IMG/VR virus record: IMGVR_UViG_3300028025_005797
Coordinates: 1-64,000 of that record
Direction: 5' to 3' (one strand)
Length of the DNA: 64,000 nucleotides
From: a virus
Part shown: positions 22,001 to 30,489 of the stretch, one piece after another
How positions within the stretch are numbered: the stretch's first letter is position 1
Layout of the letters: every line of letters starts with the position of its first letter
Program-made: the position numbers and the translations under genes
The notes under the pieces: generated by a model
Seen by the model: the letters and a program-made list of their open reading frames with translations, nothing else
The model's database searches: none
Told to the model about the DNA's origin: nothing

Positions 22001-25000
22001 TCAACTAAATTTTTTCTAGCAAATTCTATAGCTTGCTTAACCGTATCGGAACTAACTGATAGTCCAGCTCCAGATTCAATTTGTCTCTCCATCGAATCTG
22101 CTGTACCATATGGTTTTCCAGTTCTTTGATTTGGATTTGCTATAAAGTCACTTCCAAGCAATAGGCTGAATTCATCTACCGCAGTAGCGTCTGGACCATT
22201 AGCGCTAAACAGTTTGAATATGTCTGGATTTGCTTTTGGATTTCTTAATATGTCTATTAAAAAATCTGGAAGTGGAGTTTTATCATCTGGATCCATTCCA
22301 AAAGCATCGAAAAATATCTTCTTTACTGCTATCTCATTATGATACCCGAACCTAAATTGATCCCATACATCATTTGCTTGATTAAGATTTCTACCATTTC
22401 CAGCTATAACATGAGTAGCTTGACTGAAACCCTCATCAAAGAACTCTCTAGCTCTTATAGACTCTGGTGATGCTGGATCATATACGGGAGCAAAACGTTC
22501 TCTTCCTGAGCCAGTTTTAGTGTCTCCAGTTGTAGGAAGTTCATCATCTAATATCTTATATAGTGCTTCTCGCTCAAGAGGGCTATATTCTGCTTTTAGT
22601 ATGTAGTCAAAATAACTATTCTCTTCACCTGCTCCAGCCAATATATTTCCACCTCTAGCAGCTGCTTCAGCAAAGTGCCCTTGATCAAGTAATGTTATTC
22701 CACTTATCGGAATATATTCTTGCCACTGAGTATTCGTAAAAGCTGTTGGCCTTTCATTTAATAACTCTAATTGTCTTTCAATTGAGTCAGCTGAGCCAGA
22801 TAGCCCTAACTTCTGCATGCCTGCTTTAGTTGCTTCTTCTACTAAAAGTTTTCCATCACCTTCTGCTGAAAATGTTCCAAAGCCAACGAAGTATGAATTA
22901 TCGATATCTGACTCACCCTTATATCTAAATTCATTAGCTGGGTTATATATTGTCGTTACAACACCAAGTGGAATGCTATCGTCAACAAAAGTAAAATAAC
23001 AATCTCTTGGCATTGGCACTGGTGCTAACCCAGCTTGAGTTAGTACTCTAGTTCGTTCTGAAGCTGCGTCATCGCTATTAAAAAATTCTTTTTCATTTTC
23101 CGTTAAATGCATTATCCCAAGAAAATATGCTGCGTCTGGAGAAACTACGGCAGCTAAATCCACTTCGGTAAATGTATCATTTTTAAAGTTTATGAAATGA
23201 TCTTCATCTCTTCCCTTGGCAAAATCTCCAGAAGCGTTGTTACCAGTTATGAGATCTGCTTTGTCGGTACCCCATAAGAAGTAAGCTGGTTTACATACAA
23301 CAGCTGTTCTAGTTGTTGGACTATAGACTAAGACTTTTCTATTCTTATAATCTTTTGGTTTTCCATAAAACTGATTTACATCTCTATCTGAAAAGTATTT
23401 ATCTTTAAACTTTTTAAATATTTCATCATCTTTATCTTCAGTTATTTCATATGGCCATCTCATAGCTATATAGAATTGTTCATCAAGTGCATTAGTTGGA
23501 GATCCCCAATCTCTATAGCTAAATGGGCTTCCAGAAGTAATTGCATTTTGATTAATATACTCGTACTCCCAAGATCCCTCAAGGGGATTTAATCCTCTAC
23601 TTTGCTCTCGCAAAGAGGGTAGTGGCATTCTTATTAGCGACTTACTTCCCATGGCTCCATCTGTACTTAAGTCAAATATAAATTTATCGTTACCAAACGT
23701 ATTAATTGGATTAAGTGCTGCAGTAAATGAAACTGCTGCAAGATTTATAACAAACTCATCTGCGGAGCCACCTTCACGATTATCTGTTAGTGAACCAGCA
23801 ATTAAGCCTGCTTCCGTATCTATTAAACTTGTATATAGAGTATCATTGCCTAATTTTTCAAAATCTTTATCACCATCATGTATGGTTCCAGTCTTGAGTC
23901 TGTCATCACCCTCTCCTGACCTATTGCTACTTAATGCATAGAATGCGTAATCCAATAAAGCTGCTCCAGCAACTCTGTCTGTAAAAAATGGAAAAGAAAA
24001 CCTAAGCGGCATTTGCGGTATTTCTTTGTGTATATTTTTCATTTTTTCAATATCTAACTCAGATGCTTTTCCACTGGAATCTATTGGCAAGTGAAAACCA
24101 ACTGTTACGTAACCTTTACTCTTGGGTATTTCTGACAAAATATCATTCTTTTTTCCTGCCAGTTGCCTATCCATACTATCTGCATTAACTGATAACGTAG
24201 TGCTATTCTTACTTCCATAATATGTGGTTCTTGAAGGGTCTAGGAAGTTAATTACCTTACCTCTTAGTATTCCGGCTGGTGCATATATATCTGAATATGA
24301 TGATTGCTGTTTAACTATTTCAGAAATAGATATTGCTGGATTTTGTGCTTGCCTCATTGCTTCATAATCAGCAGTAGAGTTTGACTGCTTATTAACCTTT
24401 GTTAAAAGATCCATTAATTCAGAATCTGGACTTCTATAACTTGGGGTCTTTAGTCCTAGTTCTACGGCTCTTTTTTCAGAAGGAAAACCAGTAGTGATTG
24501 GAACTACTGCTGACGTGTATAACCAGTGTGGTTTGCCATAGAATACTGTTGATCTATCTTCGAACGGTCTTACTGCAACAATATAGTTAGGAAGTAGTCT
24601 TGCGCACATTTGGAAAAGATCCCAAACAGATTTCATATATGTTTGTGCTCTAAATGAAACTTCATCAAAGCCTGGCATGTCGTCATCAAGATCGCTGATT
24701 AGTCCAAATGTTTTCCAAATATTTACACCGCCTCTACCAGTTAAGCTTCCAAGCAAAGATGCCCCTCCGCCAACTGCCATAGCTCCACCTATAAATGGAA
24801 GGGCAATGCCGCCTGTACCAATGGCTAACGCGGCTCCTGCTGCTAGTAATCCACCACCAAGTATGTTAGCCGCAGTTCCACCGCTAGCTCTTGCTTCCAT
24901 TCCCTGTGTTAGGTTGTCTATTGCAGCTGAGGCGTTTTCGGATCCTGAATCATATCTTTGGAGTAGATTATTCCAAGAAGAATCTGTGAGTCTGTTTAAG

Positions 25001-28000
25001 TATTCTAATCTTGGATTCGGCATGTCTTCTGGAGTTAGTGATGCTGCGTTTGACCAACCGTCTCCTAGATCTCCGCCAAGGAATTGAGCTACACCAGTTC
25101 CATTTCCTGGATAAATATTTCTTTTAAATAATTCTAGATCTGGCTGTGATGCGAAGTTTGACCACATCGTTCTCATTATTCCAACCATTGGTAATCTTAC
25201 GTCAATACCAAATGGCGATCCACCTATTCCAGTTCCATTTGAATTATCGCCAAATGGATTCAATACACCAGCTACTGTACCAGCCCCACCAGTTATGCCA
25301 CTGCCTTGACCAACTGCCAATAAAGCGTCTGAAGATGCGTTTCTTATGCCAGAGATTCTATTTCTTTCTATGTCATTTAATGGCTCATAGAGTATTGTTC
25401 CAAAATGTTTAATTCCAAATTTATTTTCAGAAAATACAGCTCCTCTTGTTGCATGCGCAAAAGCTTCTCTTGTTCTAGAGGTGCCCATTGACAAAAGTCT
25501 AACCATCAAGTCTCTTGGTTCAGATAGGTAGAGTCCGGTGTTTAACCCTCCGTCTATATGTCCACTATCACCCTTTTTGTCAACAGAGTTCACTACTGGA
25601 CTAAGTTCAATGGCATCAGACTGACATGTAACGGTAACTATTTCTCCCAATTCAACTTCAGTTACTATGCCATTAAATAGTGTGTGAAGTGAGTTTGGAT
25701 TTGCACCATAGCCAACTCTTAAATGAACTCTTACTCCTGGCTTAAGTCTCATATTTTCTATGTCAACAATATATTGACTTTCCATATGGCCTAATTGATT
25801 TCTTGCAAAATTTAAAGTTCTATCTATTACTTGTTCAAGGCCAGAAGTTAATGATAGCTTATCTACACCAGGATTATCTTCTGTCTCGCCTCTTCCGCTA
25901 AATATTGTTGTAGCTTCTTTTGTCGAAAGCTTTGCGTACATGTTAGAAGCTCTAAACACCAGTGTGTCACCTAGGATATCTTCAGAAGATACTATAGAAA
26001 AATCTATTATAGATTGCAATCCGTAGAAGTTATCAAATAGTTTTGTACCAGCAAAATTTTTCTCATCTATTAACCAAAGCATATAGGTGGGAAATGCTCT
26101 AATCATTCTTCCGGATATATCTCTGTACTGAGTATCTATCATCATTTTTTCCCAGTGATCAGTAACACTCTTTGAGTTACCATTTGACTTCATTGTCTCT
26201 GGTCTACCCTCGTCTCCAGACGAATATGAATACTGATATTCAGATAATGCTTTTGCCCCAGGAACTCCTGTTAAAGATTTTGTTGTTCCGATATCTGGTG
26301 TTTGAGTATCGGTTATACCCACGTATTCAATTGAGCTATCTTTTTTAACAGCAACGTCATCTACAGTTAGGTAAAATCTTCCATTCTTTTTATCTATATA
26401 TCCAAACTGATACCCGTCTGCGGTGTGCATCATTGATGGAATTTTTGTATCATTAGGTCCAGATGCTGCTGGAAAAGTATTTATAATAGCATGCGCGTCT
26501 AGCTCATCTGGATTAAAGCTTACATAAGCGTCTTCTGCAAAACCATCTTTTTCTTGATTTCCGGATAACGCGGCTTGTAATTTTGCTCTTGCTTCTTCAT
26601 TAGAACTTGATAAATCTCCACCTCTTAACTGACCTGAAGATATTCTCCAACTAGAATCAGCTAAATCTTTACTATCAAATTCACCCTCATCTAAAGAGTC
26701 TACATAGTTTAATAAGAATTTATCATAAGGTTGATCAACATCTTTTAAAACCTGCAATATATAAGAAGCAGTTTCTGAAGCCTTTAATCCTAAAGTTCCT
26801 CTAGAGTAAGCTTTTAATTCATCTAATTGATCGTTTAATATATACTCTCTAAACTTAGCAATAACCGCAGAGCCTTTATATGAGGTTGATCCATATTGAG
26901 TTACTACGGTTACTTCTTGAGAGGGATCAACGTTAAATACATTGAGTCTAGAAAGCTTGCCCTTATTATCGGTTATGCTATGTATAACGTCTCTGTCAAA
27001 CATCTCAAAACTTCTAAAGTAAAAATCTGGATCAAGACATCCTACAACTTCGCTATCCTTATTTCTGATTTCTAAAGGAAAGTCTGGGTATGAGTTAAAC
27101 GATCCCCACAGTTGCTTCATTCTTAAGAATGGATTTTTCTTTGTCCCAAATTCTTCAATCATCTTCCTCTGTTGCTCGGAAGATAATTGTTCACGCTTTT
27201 GCTGGAAGATATCAAAGTCTACCAATCTTAAAGAAACATCATAAACGTGTGGGAAGTTTGGTATAGTTGAAACATTAAACGAGAGAGGAAGAACATATTT
27301 AACTCCAGCTAAAGCTGTTATTATATTCTTAATTCCCAAGAAACCCATAACTCCAGCTGCGTGCTCAAGTCTGGCTAATCCATTAATGTGATCAAATATT
27401 TTTCTTAATTTTATTAATTCTTTTTCGCCAAAAACTTTCATGGAAATATTTATATAACTATCTCCACCACCAACGTGTTGATAGGTTGGCTCGTCTTGCA
27501 TTTGAACTTGTAGTGGAATTATGTTGTTACTCATTGAGATGGAGACGTCAGTAACAATTGCGTTGGCTGGATCTATGTCAACTCTTATCATTGGAACTTC
27601 CCACTCTCTTATGTGGAAACTTCCATTTCTTTCTCTAGCTGCTTCCATCAAATCTCTGATTGGTCCAGCCTTAAAGAATCTTTCATAGACCATAGCGCTA
27701 TACCCTGCGGCAAACTGATCTTTAATTATTGATCTTTCTTTTTCTTTCCATTCGGTGTCGGTAGTCTTTCCTGCATTTACTGCTCTCTTCTGTAAATACT
27801 CGTCAACCATAAAGTCAAGATAAGAACTTGTGCTCAGAGCCTTATTCTTAAAGAAAGATTTTATTTCAGATAGTGTTTCATCTTTAAATACTATTGCCCC
27901 AAAAACATATCTTTCAACATCCTCATATGCGTTTTCTGTTCTACTAAAATCTCTTAAATAAGACTTTCTACCTGAATCAAGTTGTGGATTTTGAAATATA

Positions 28001-30480
28001 AAACTTGTTATAATAAAATCATAAGCCTTTTTTTGAAAATCTGTTGTATTTCTTCCTGCAGTTAATATGTCAATACTTTGTAATATTTTTTGGTTAACAG
28101 TAAACTCAACAATATTTCCAGTAGAGGTTGTTATAACTGAATCTAATGTTCTATGGTATCCAGCTGATTCATTAATATCAATACCAAAATTAGCCAACAT
28201 TTGATTCCAGAAACTTCTACCTGTATCAGTCAAACCTTTTTCTTCATCAGATCTAAATCCAGATATATCTGGAGTAAATATTTTAGTTTGAGTTTCAGCT
28301 GGCATATAGAATGATAAGTTGCTACCATTCGTCCATTCTCTAATTACGTTAGTCGTAAACACTTCGTTCTTATAGCCCAAGAGAGCGTCGTTAACGATCT
28401 TAGAAGGAGATATCCCAGCTTGAGCCGAGAGCCTATCAGAGGCCGCCTGCATGCCTCTCAGGTCGTCCTGAGTGACATCTCCATTTCTATCGGTGTCAAG
28501 CATTGCTTCGGCAACTGAAACCATTGCGTCTTTTGTTGCATTAAGGAGACCCTCTTTGCCAAACATTAAGAATTCTTCATTTATATAATTATGAAGAGCT
28601 CCAGCTGCCTTACCCATATACTGCCTAAACTTACCCCAATGTATTGCTTGATTAAAGTCATTAAGCATTGGTAAGAATGGCTTATGGTTAAAGTTATATA
28701 AATTTAATGTGACTACTAGCGCGAAAGGATAACTTGGTATTGTAGAAATTGACATACCATGTAGTGCGACACCTGTTATTCCGTATACAGAATTTAAATA
28801 ATGATTTCTAATCGGAAGAAATGGCGCATACTTAAATGCAGCAACTAGACCTCTTAATGAGGAAAGGAACTTATCTATCTTTTCTTCATTGTCACCATTA
28901 CCACTAAAATCTATTGTGAAGTTATCTTTAAGGCTAATCTTTGAAGCGTCCTCAATTGAGATACCCCATATCTCTTCATAATTAGGAAAGAATAGTTGCA
29001 TACTAATAGTTGTATGCTTGTATCCGGAGTTAAACTTTGGACTGTTTTTTTGTCTTAGCGCGCCTTCTCCTAAACTGCTTGTTTTGAACTGCGTCTGAAC
29101 ATCTATGCCAATTGGTGGAACATAAAAATTAGATGCGCCTAATCTAAGATGAAATATATCTGGAGAAGATGGTGGAATATTTTGCCTAAATGGAAATTCT
29201 GCAATAGCTTTTTCTATTCTTTGACCAGTATTAATGAGATCCCATGCACCGGTAAAAATGTTTTCACCATTAACCTGACCAAGAGAAGCCATCAAATCAT
29301 TTAATACTGCTTGACCATCGTTAAGTGGATCTTCTGATCCGCCACCTTTTCCATCATTTGAATAGTCAGCAGTTGCTGCTAGCGCAGCAAAGAAAAAGTT
29401 AACTAGTTCTGGAAAGTATCTATAGATGGTAGCTAATGTTACGGGGTCTCTAGAGAGTCTTTGTAGGACAACAGTAAGCTGTTGAAGCCAACCAGTATCT
29501 CTTACTCCATCTAGTACGTTTGCTGCACCGGCGCTACCCTTAACTCTTTCAAGAGTAGACAATCTAGATCTACCATATGCTTGCATTGCGTCAATATAAC
29601 TTAGTAGGTCAAAAAGACCTGACGCTTCAATTTTATCAAATAAAGATTTTTGATAAGTGTCATTCAATTTAATTATATCCATAGTTGGAGATGCAACTGC
29701 TATAAATTGATTAACATAATTATCCTGAAAAGCTTTATCAAAGACAAAACTTGCATTGTTTTTTCTTACTAGGCTTTCATAATATGAAGAAATTGAAGAA
29801 TAAGAACTATCGGAATGATCAAAACCAATTATAGCTGCTCCACGAGATATAAATTCTTCTAAAACCGCTGCTCTTTCTATTGATGGACCAAGTAAATCCT
29901 CTTCAACGGCTGGAGGCTCTTGAACATCTTCTGGTGTTTGTGGTGTGTCTGCTGGATTATCACTACCTATATTAAAATCTTTTACTCTTTGTCCAATAAA
30001 ACTAGCCATTATCGTGGCTGACTCTATTGCACTCCAGCATGAGCCGCTCTTGCCAACACCTGCATACCATGCTTCAAATGCTTTTGCATAAGCTACATCT
30101 GTTAGGTCAATATTTTTAGTTGGTATTTTTTCATCAAACTTCTTCAGAATGCTGTTGACTATATAATCTACTGGATTTTCGCCAGTTCTTGTATCCTGTC
30201 GTTTAAGTGCCCTAATTGCTGCATTTCGCCAAGCAACGTCGTTAAAATCAGGTGGAGCAATTTTAATACCCTGTGGTAGCTGTGCGACACCGGCCCACAC
30301 GCCTATCGTACCAGGAAAGCCAGGTAGAACTGTTTGTAATTTAGCTAATGCTGCTGTTTCAATTGTATTTGAATTTACATTTAATGTTATCTGTTGAATC
30401 TCAAGAACGTAATCGTCTGCTTGCTGCTTGGTGGTAAACTGTTCTTTTATATAATCGAATGCTTGTTGATTTATGGTCAT
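19069..30480 (-). CDS. Giant baseplate hub protein (3803 aa) with tube-like, gp27-like and SNase-like segments
   Basis: A single uninterrupted frame. Residues about 430-620 (VQTQFKTSS, YKHTTISMQLFFPNYEEIW) and 950-1100 (IRVDIDPANAIVTDVSISMS, YINISMKVFGE, YVLPLSFNVSTIPNFPHVYDVSLRLVDFD) look like two related tube/distal-tail domains. Residues about 1570-1630 (KPGVRVHLRVGYG, LFNGIVTEVELGEIVTVTC) resemble the gp27/gpD hub fold. A second hub-like part follows near 3185-3240 (GSPDIRPHDLVYLADVYERM, FITSITPNALV), so the hub fold seems split by a long insertion. Two Gly/Ala-rich hydrophobic stretches lie near 1865-1912 and 3345-3380. Residues about 3495-3600 resemble a staphylococcal-nuclease fold (VIDGDEIEVIDL, FKVRLEGI). 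There is no in-frame CGG in 3803 codons. The hub role is well supported by context; the subdomains are motif-level guesses. Confidence 0.75.
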   Translation of the reverse strand: MTINQQAFDYIKEQFTTKQQADDYVLEIQQITLNVNSNTIETAALAKLQTVLPGFPGTIGVWAGVAQLPQGIKIAPPDFNDVAWRNAAIRALKRQDTRTGENPVDYIVNSILKKFDEKIPTKNIDLTDVAYAKAFEAWYAGVGKSGSCWSAIESATIMASFIGQRVKDFNIGSDNPADTPQTPEDVQEPPAVEEDLLGPSIERAAVLEEFISRGAAIIGFDHSDSSYSSISSYYESLVRKNNASFVFDKAFQDNYVNQFIAVASPTMDIIKLNDTYQKSLFDKIEASGLFDLLSYIDAMQAYGRSRLSTLERVKGSAGAANVLDGVRDTGWLQQLTVVLQRLSRDPVTLATIYRYFPELVNFFFAALAATADYSNDGKGGGSEDPLNDGQAVLNDLMASLGQVNGENIFTGAWDLINTGQRIEKAIAEFPFRQNIPPSSPDIFHLRLGASNFYVPPIGIDVQTQFKTSSLGEGALRQKNSPKFNSGYKHTTISMQLFFPNYEEIWGISIEDASKISLKDNFTIDFSGNGDNEEKIDKFLSSLRGLVAAFKYAPFLPIRNHYLNSVYGITGVALHGMSISTIPSYPFALVVTLNLYNFNHKPFLPMLNDFNQAIHWGKFRQYMGKAAGALHNYINEEFLMFGKEGLLNATKDAMVSVAEAMLDTDRNGDVTQDDLRGMQAASDRLSAQAGISPSKIVNDALLGYKNEVFTTNVIREWTNGSNLSFYMPAETQTKIFTPDISGFRSDEEKGLTDTGRSFWNQMLANFGIDINESAGYHRTLDSVITTSTGNIVEFTVNQKILQSIDILTAGRNTTDFQKKAYDFIITSFIFQNPQLDSGRKSYLRDFSRTENAYEDVERYVFGAIVFKDETLSEIKSFFKNKALSTSSYLDFMVDEYLQKRAVNAGKTTDTEWKEKERSIIKDQFAAGYSAMVYERFFKAGPIRDLMEAARERNGSFHIREWEVPMIRVDIDPANAIVTDVSISMSNNIIPLQVQMQDEPTYQHVGGGDSYINISMKVFGEKELIKLRKIFDHINGLARLEHAAGVMGFLGIKNIITALAGVKYVLPLSFNVSTIPNFPHVYDVSLRLVDFDIFQQKREQLSSEQQRKMIEEFGTKKNPFLRMKQLWGSFNSYPDFPLEIRNKDSEVVGCLDPDFYFRSFEMFDRDVIHSITDNKGKLSRLNVFNVDPSQEVTVVTQYGSTSYKGSAVIAKFREYILNDQLDELKAYSRGTLGLKASETASYILQVLKDVDQPYDKFLLNYVDSLDEGEFDSKDLADSSWRISSGQLRGGDLSSSNEEARAKLQAALSGNQEKDGFAEDAYVSFNPDELDAHAIINTFPAASGPNDTKIPSMMHTADGYQFGYIDKKNGRFYLTVDDVAVKKDSSIEYVGITDTQTPDIGTTKSLTGVPGAKALSEYQYSYSSGDEGRPETMKSNGNSKSVTDHWEKMMIDTQYRDISGRMIRAFPTYMLWLIDEKNFAGTKLFDNFYGLQSIIDFSIVSSEDILGDTLVFRASNMYAKLSTKEATTIFSGRGETEDNPGVDKLSLTSGLEQVIDRTLNFARNQLGHMESQYIVDIENMRLKPGVRVHLRVGYGANPNSLHTLFNGIVTEVELGEIVTVTCQSDAIELSPVVNSVDKKGDSGHIDGGLNTGLYLSEPRDLMVRLLSMGTSRTREAFAHATRGAVFSENKFGIKHFGTILYEPLNDIERNRISGIRNASSDALLAVGQGSGITGGAGTVAGVLNPFGDNSNGTGIGGSPFGIDVRLPMVGIMRTMWSNFASQPDLELFKRNIYPGNGTGVAQFLGGDLGDGWSNAASLTPEDMPNPRLEYLNRLTDSSWNNLLQRYDSGSENASAAIDNLTQGMEARASGGTAANILGGGLLAAGAALAIGTGGIALPFIGGAMAVGGGASLLGSLTGRGGVNIWKTFGLISDLDDDMPGFDEVSFRAQTYMKSVWDLFQMCARLLPNYIVAVRPFEDRSTVFYGKPHWLYTSAVVPITTGFPSEKRAVELGLKTPSYRSPDSELMDLLTKVNKQSNSTADYEAMRQAQNPAISISEIVKQQSSYSDIYAPAGILRGKVINFLDPSRTTYYGSKNSTTLSVNADSMDRQLAGKKNDILSEIPKSKGYVTVGFHLPIDSSGKASELDIEKMKNIHKEIPQMPLRFSFPFFTDRVAGAALLDYAFYALSSNRSGEGDDRLKTGTIHDGDKDFEKLGNDTLYTSLIDTEAGLIAGSLTDNREGGSADEFVINLAAVSFTAALNPINTFGNDKFIFDLSTDGAMGSKSLIRMPLPSLREQSRGLNPLEGSWEYEYINQNAITSGSPFSYRDWGSPTNALDEQFYIAMRWPYEITEDKDDEIFKKFKDKYFSDRDVNQFYGKPKDYKNRKVLVYSPTTRTAVVCKPAYFLWGTDKADLITGNNASGDFAKGRDEDHFINFKNDTFTEVDLAAVVSPDAAYFLGIMHLTENEKEFFNSDDAASERTRVLTQAGLAPVPMPRDCYFTFVDDSIPLGVVTTIYNPANEFRYKGESDIDNSYFVGFGTFSAEGDGKLLVEEATKAGMQKLGLSGSADSIERQLELLNERPTAFTNTQWQEYIPISGITLLDQGHFAEAAARGGNILAGAGEENSYFDYILKAEYSPLEREALYKILDDELPTTGDTKTGSGRERFAPVYDPASPESIRAREFFDEGFSQATHVIAGNGRNLNQANDVWDQFRFGYHNEIAVKKIFFDAFGMDPDDKTPLPDFLIDILRNPKANPDIFKLFSANGPDATAVDEFSLLLGSDFIANPNQRTGKPYGTADSMERQIESGAGLSVSSDTVKQAIEFARKNLVDAPLDEGGLVRYFDALTKTKYKKLGLFLQSQSNLSLILGADVGGGQPKADDIIKDNFTPKQVFLLIVGMFRQAMWQDAYARAWLVLKPNRQYSSDDMWDFSPVHKIFAAFIDPNQDYASDKRKFLKLLADNKGEGNSAGNVVGVLTHNIDSFWDQNIGPLFTALSDGLSGLMNMFRMSMLQMGYGLSNIDNFSKQANIMNKVLNDSIYYSLGRPGSLLRAIDNPFTREYGEPVVEVREPFQKIHYLSSFSTIIANNIQETTTNVATQVTAVSEGKYPVTVALDKSIPAERQVEKTVETGLYFDNIAGEGLFGIAQPLFHPIEFARGAIKLSQGAPDELMARRVALAHLKESLKDIYSGELIVIGSPDIRPHDLVYLADVYERMYGIFEVEQVVHHFTPNMGFITSITPNALVTVNDPARWFMSSWIHSWMSIQNIRNDTRSLINSVQAGSTGILSGGNISVDGMSEALRSQMMGGVQFTHGSSALMSDIMANFAAEGLTDAQSQIENQMKQNSENGMSLKGIAATYLTTVGLTATAGALLGGPIGAGIGAGVASDLFWKGWKWVRDNVLDQHGCYISYLNKNGQPMDASLSINQGMVVGRYHTKRLLPGILGVKSKVRTVDGNAFIRNDDLLKSLGWKEKEITDLVRYVSYENALVNAEVLKYSGTGPDKTGLNQYFKVICKLNNVIDGDEIEVIDLMNPTGQPFKVRLEGIIASSLGTFQAYTNTSIQAGYKPDDPTTAINVNSPGGRSAIFVSERLRDKPFVIRISPNDQSSVSIYTEDDLSPGSRINNTNSYFKGVNYGDQEREKSLGTVFYRILDEDKEANIALIRSFFVRYIGLSIIEKKKKFKETLYDESVFGKKFDEIYNSIYTSDMENHFEITGETDPLLTITNDERKLFNDLVNFKILEVLYSKASEWPYISWDEYYNDGVPATLNWELVTNNLAQVYTVDLLRERASTGGLDRYIPMPNYVEQKGGL

Positions 30481-30489
30481 AGATGCTAC

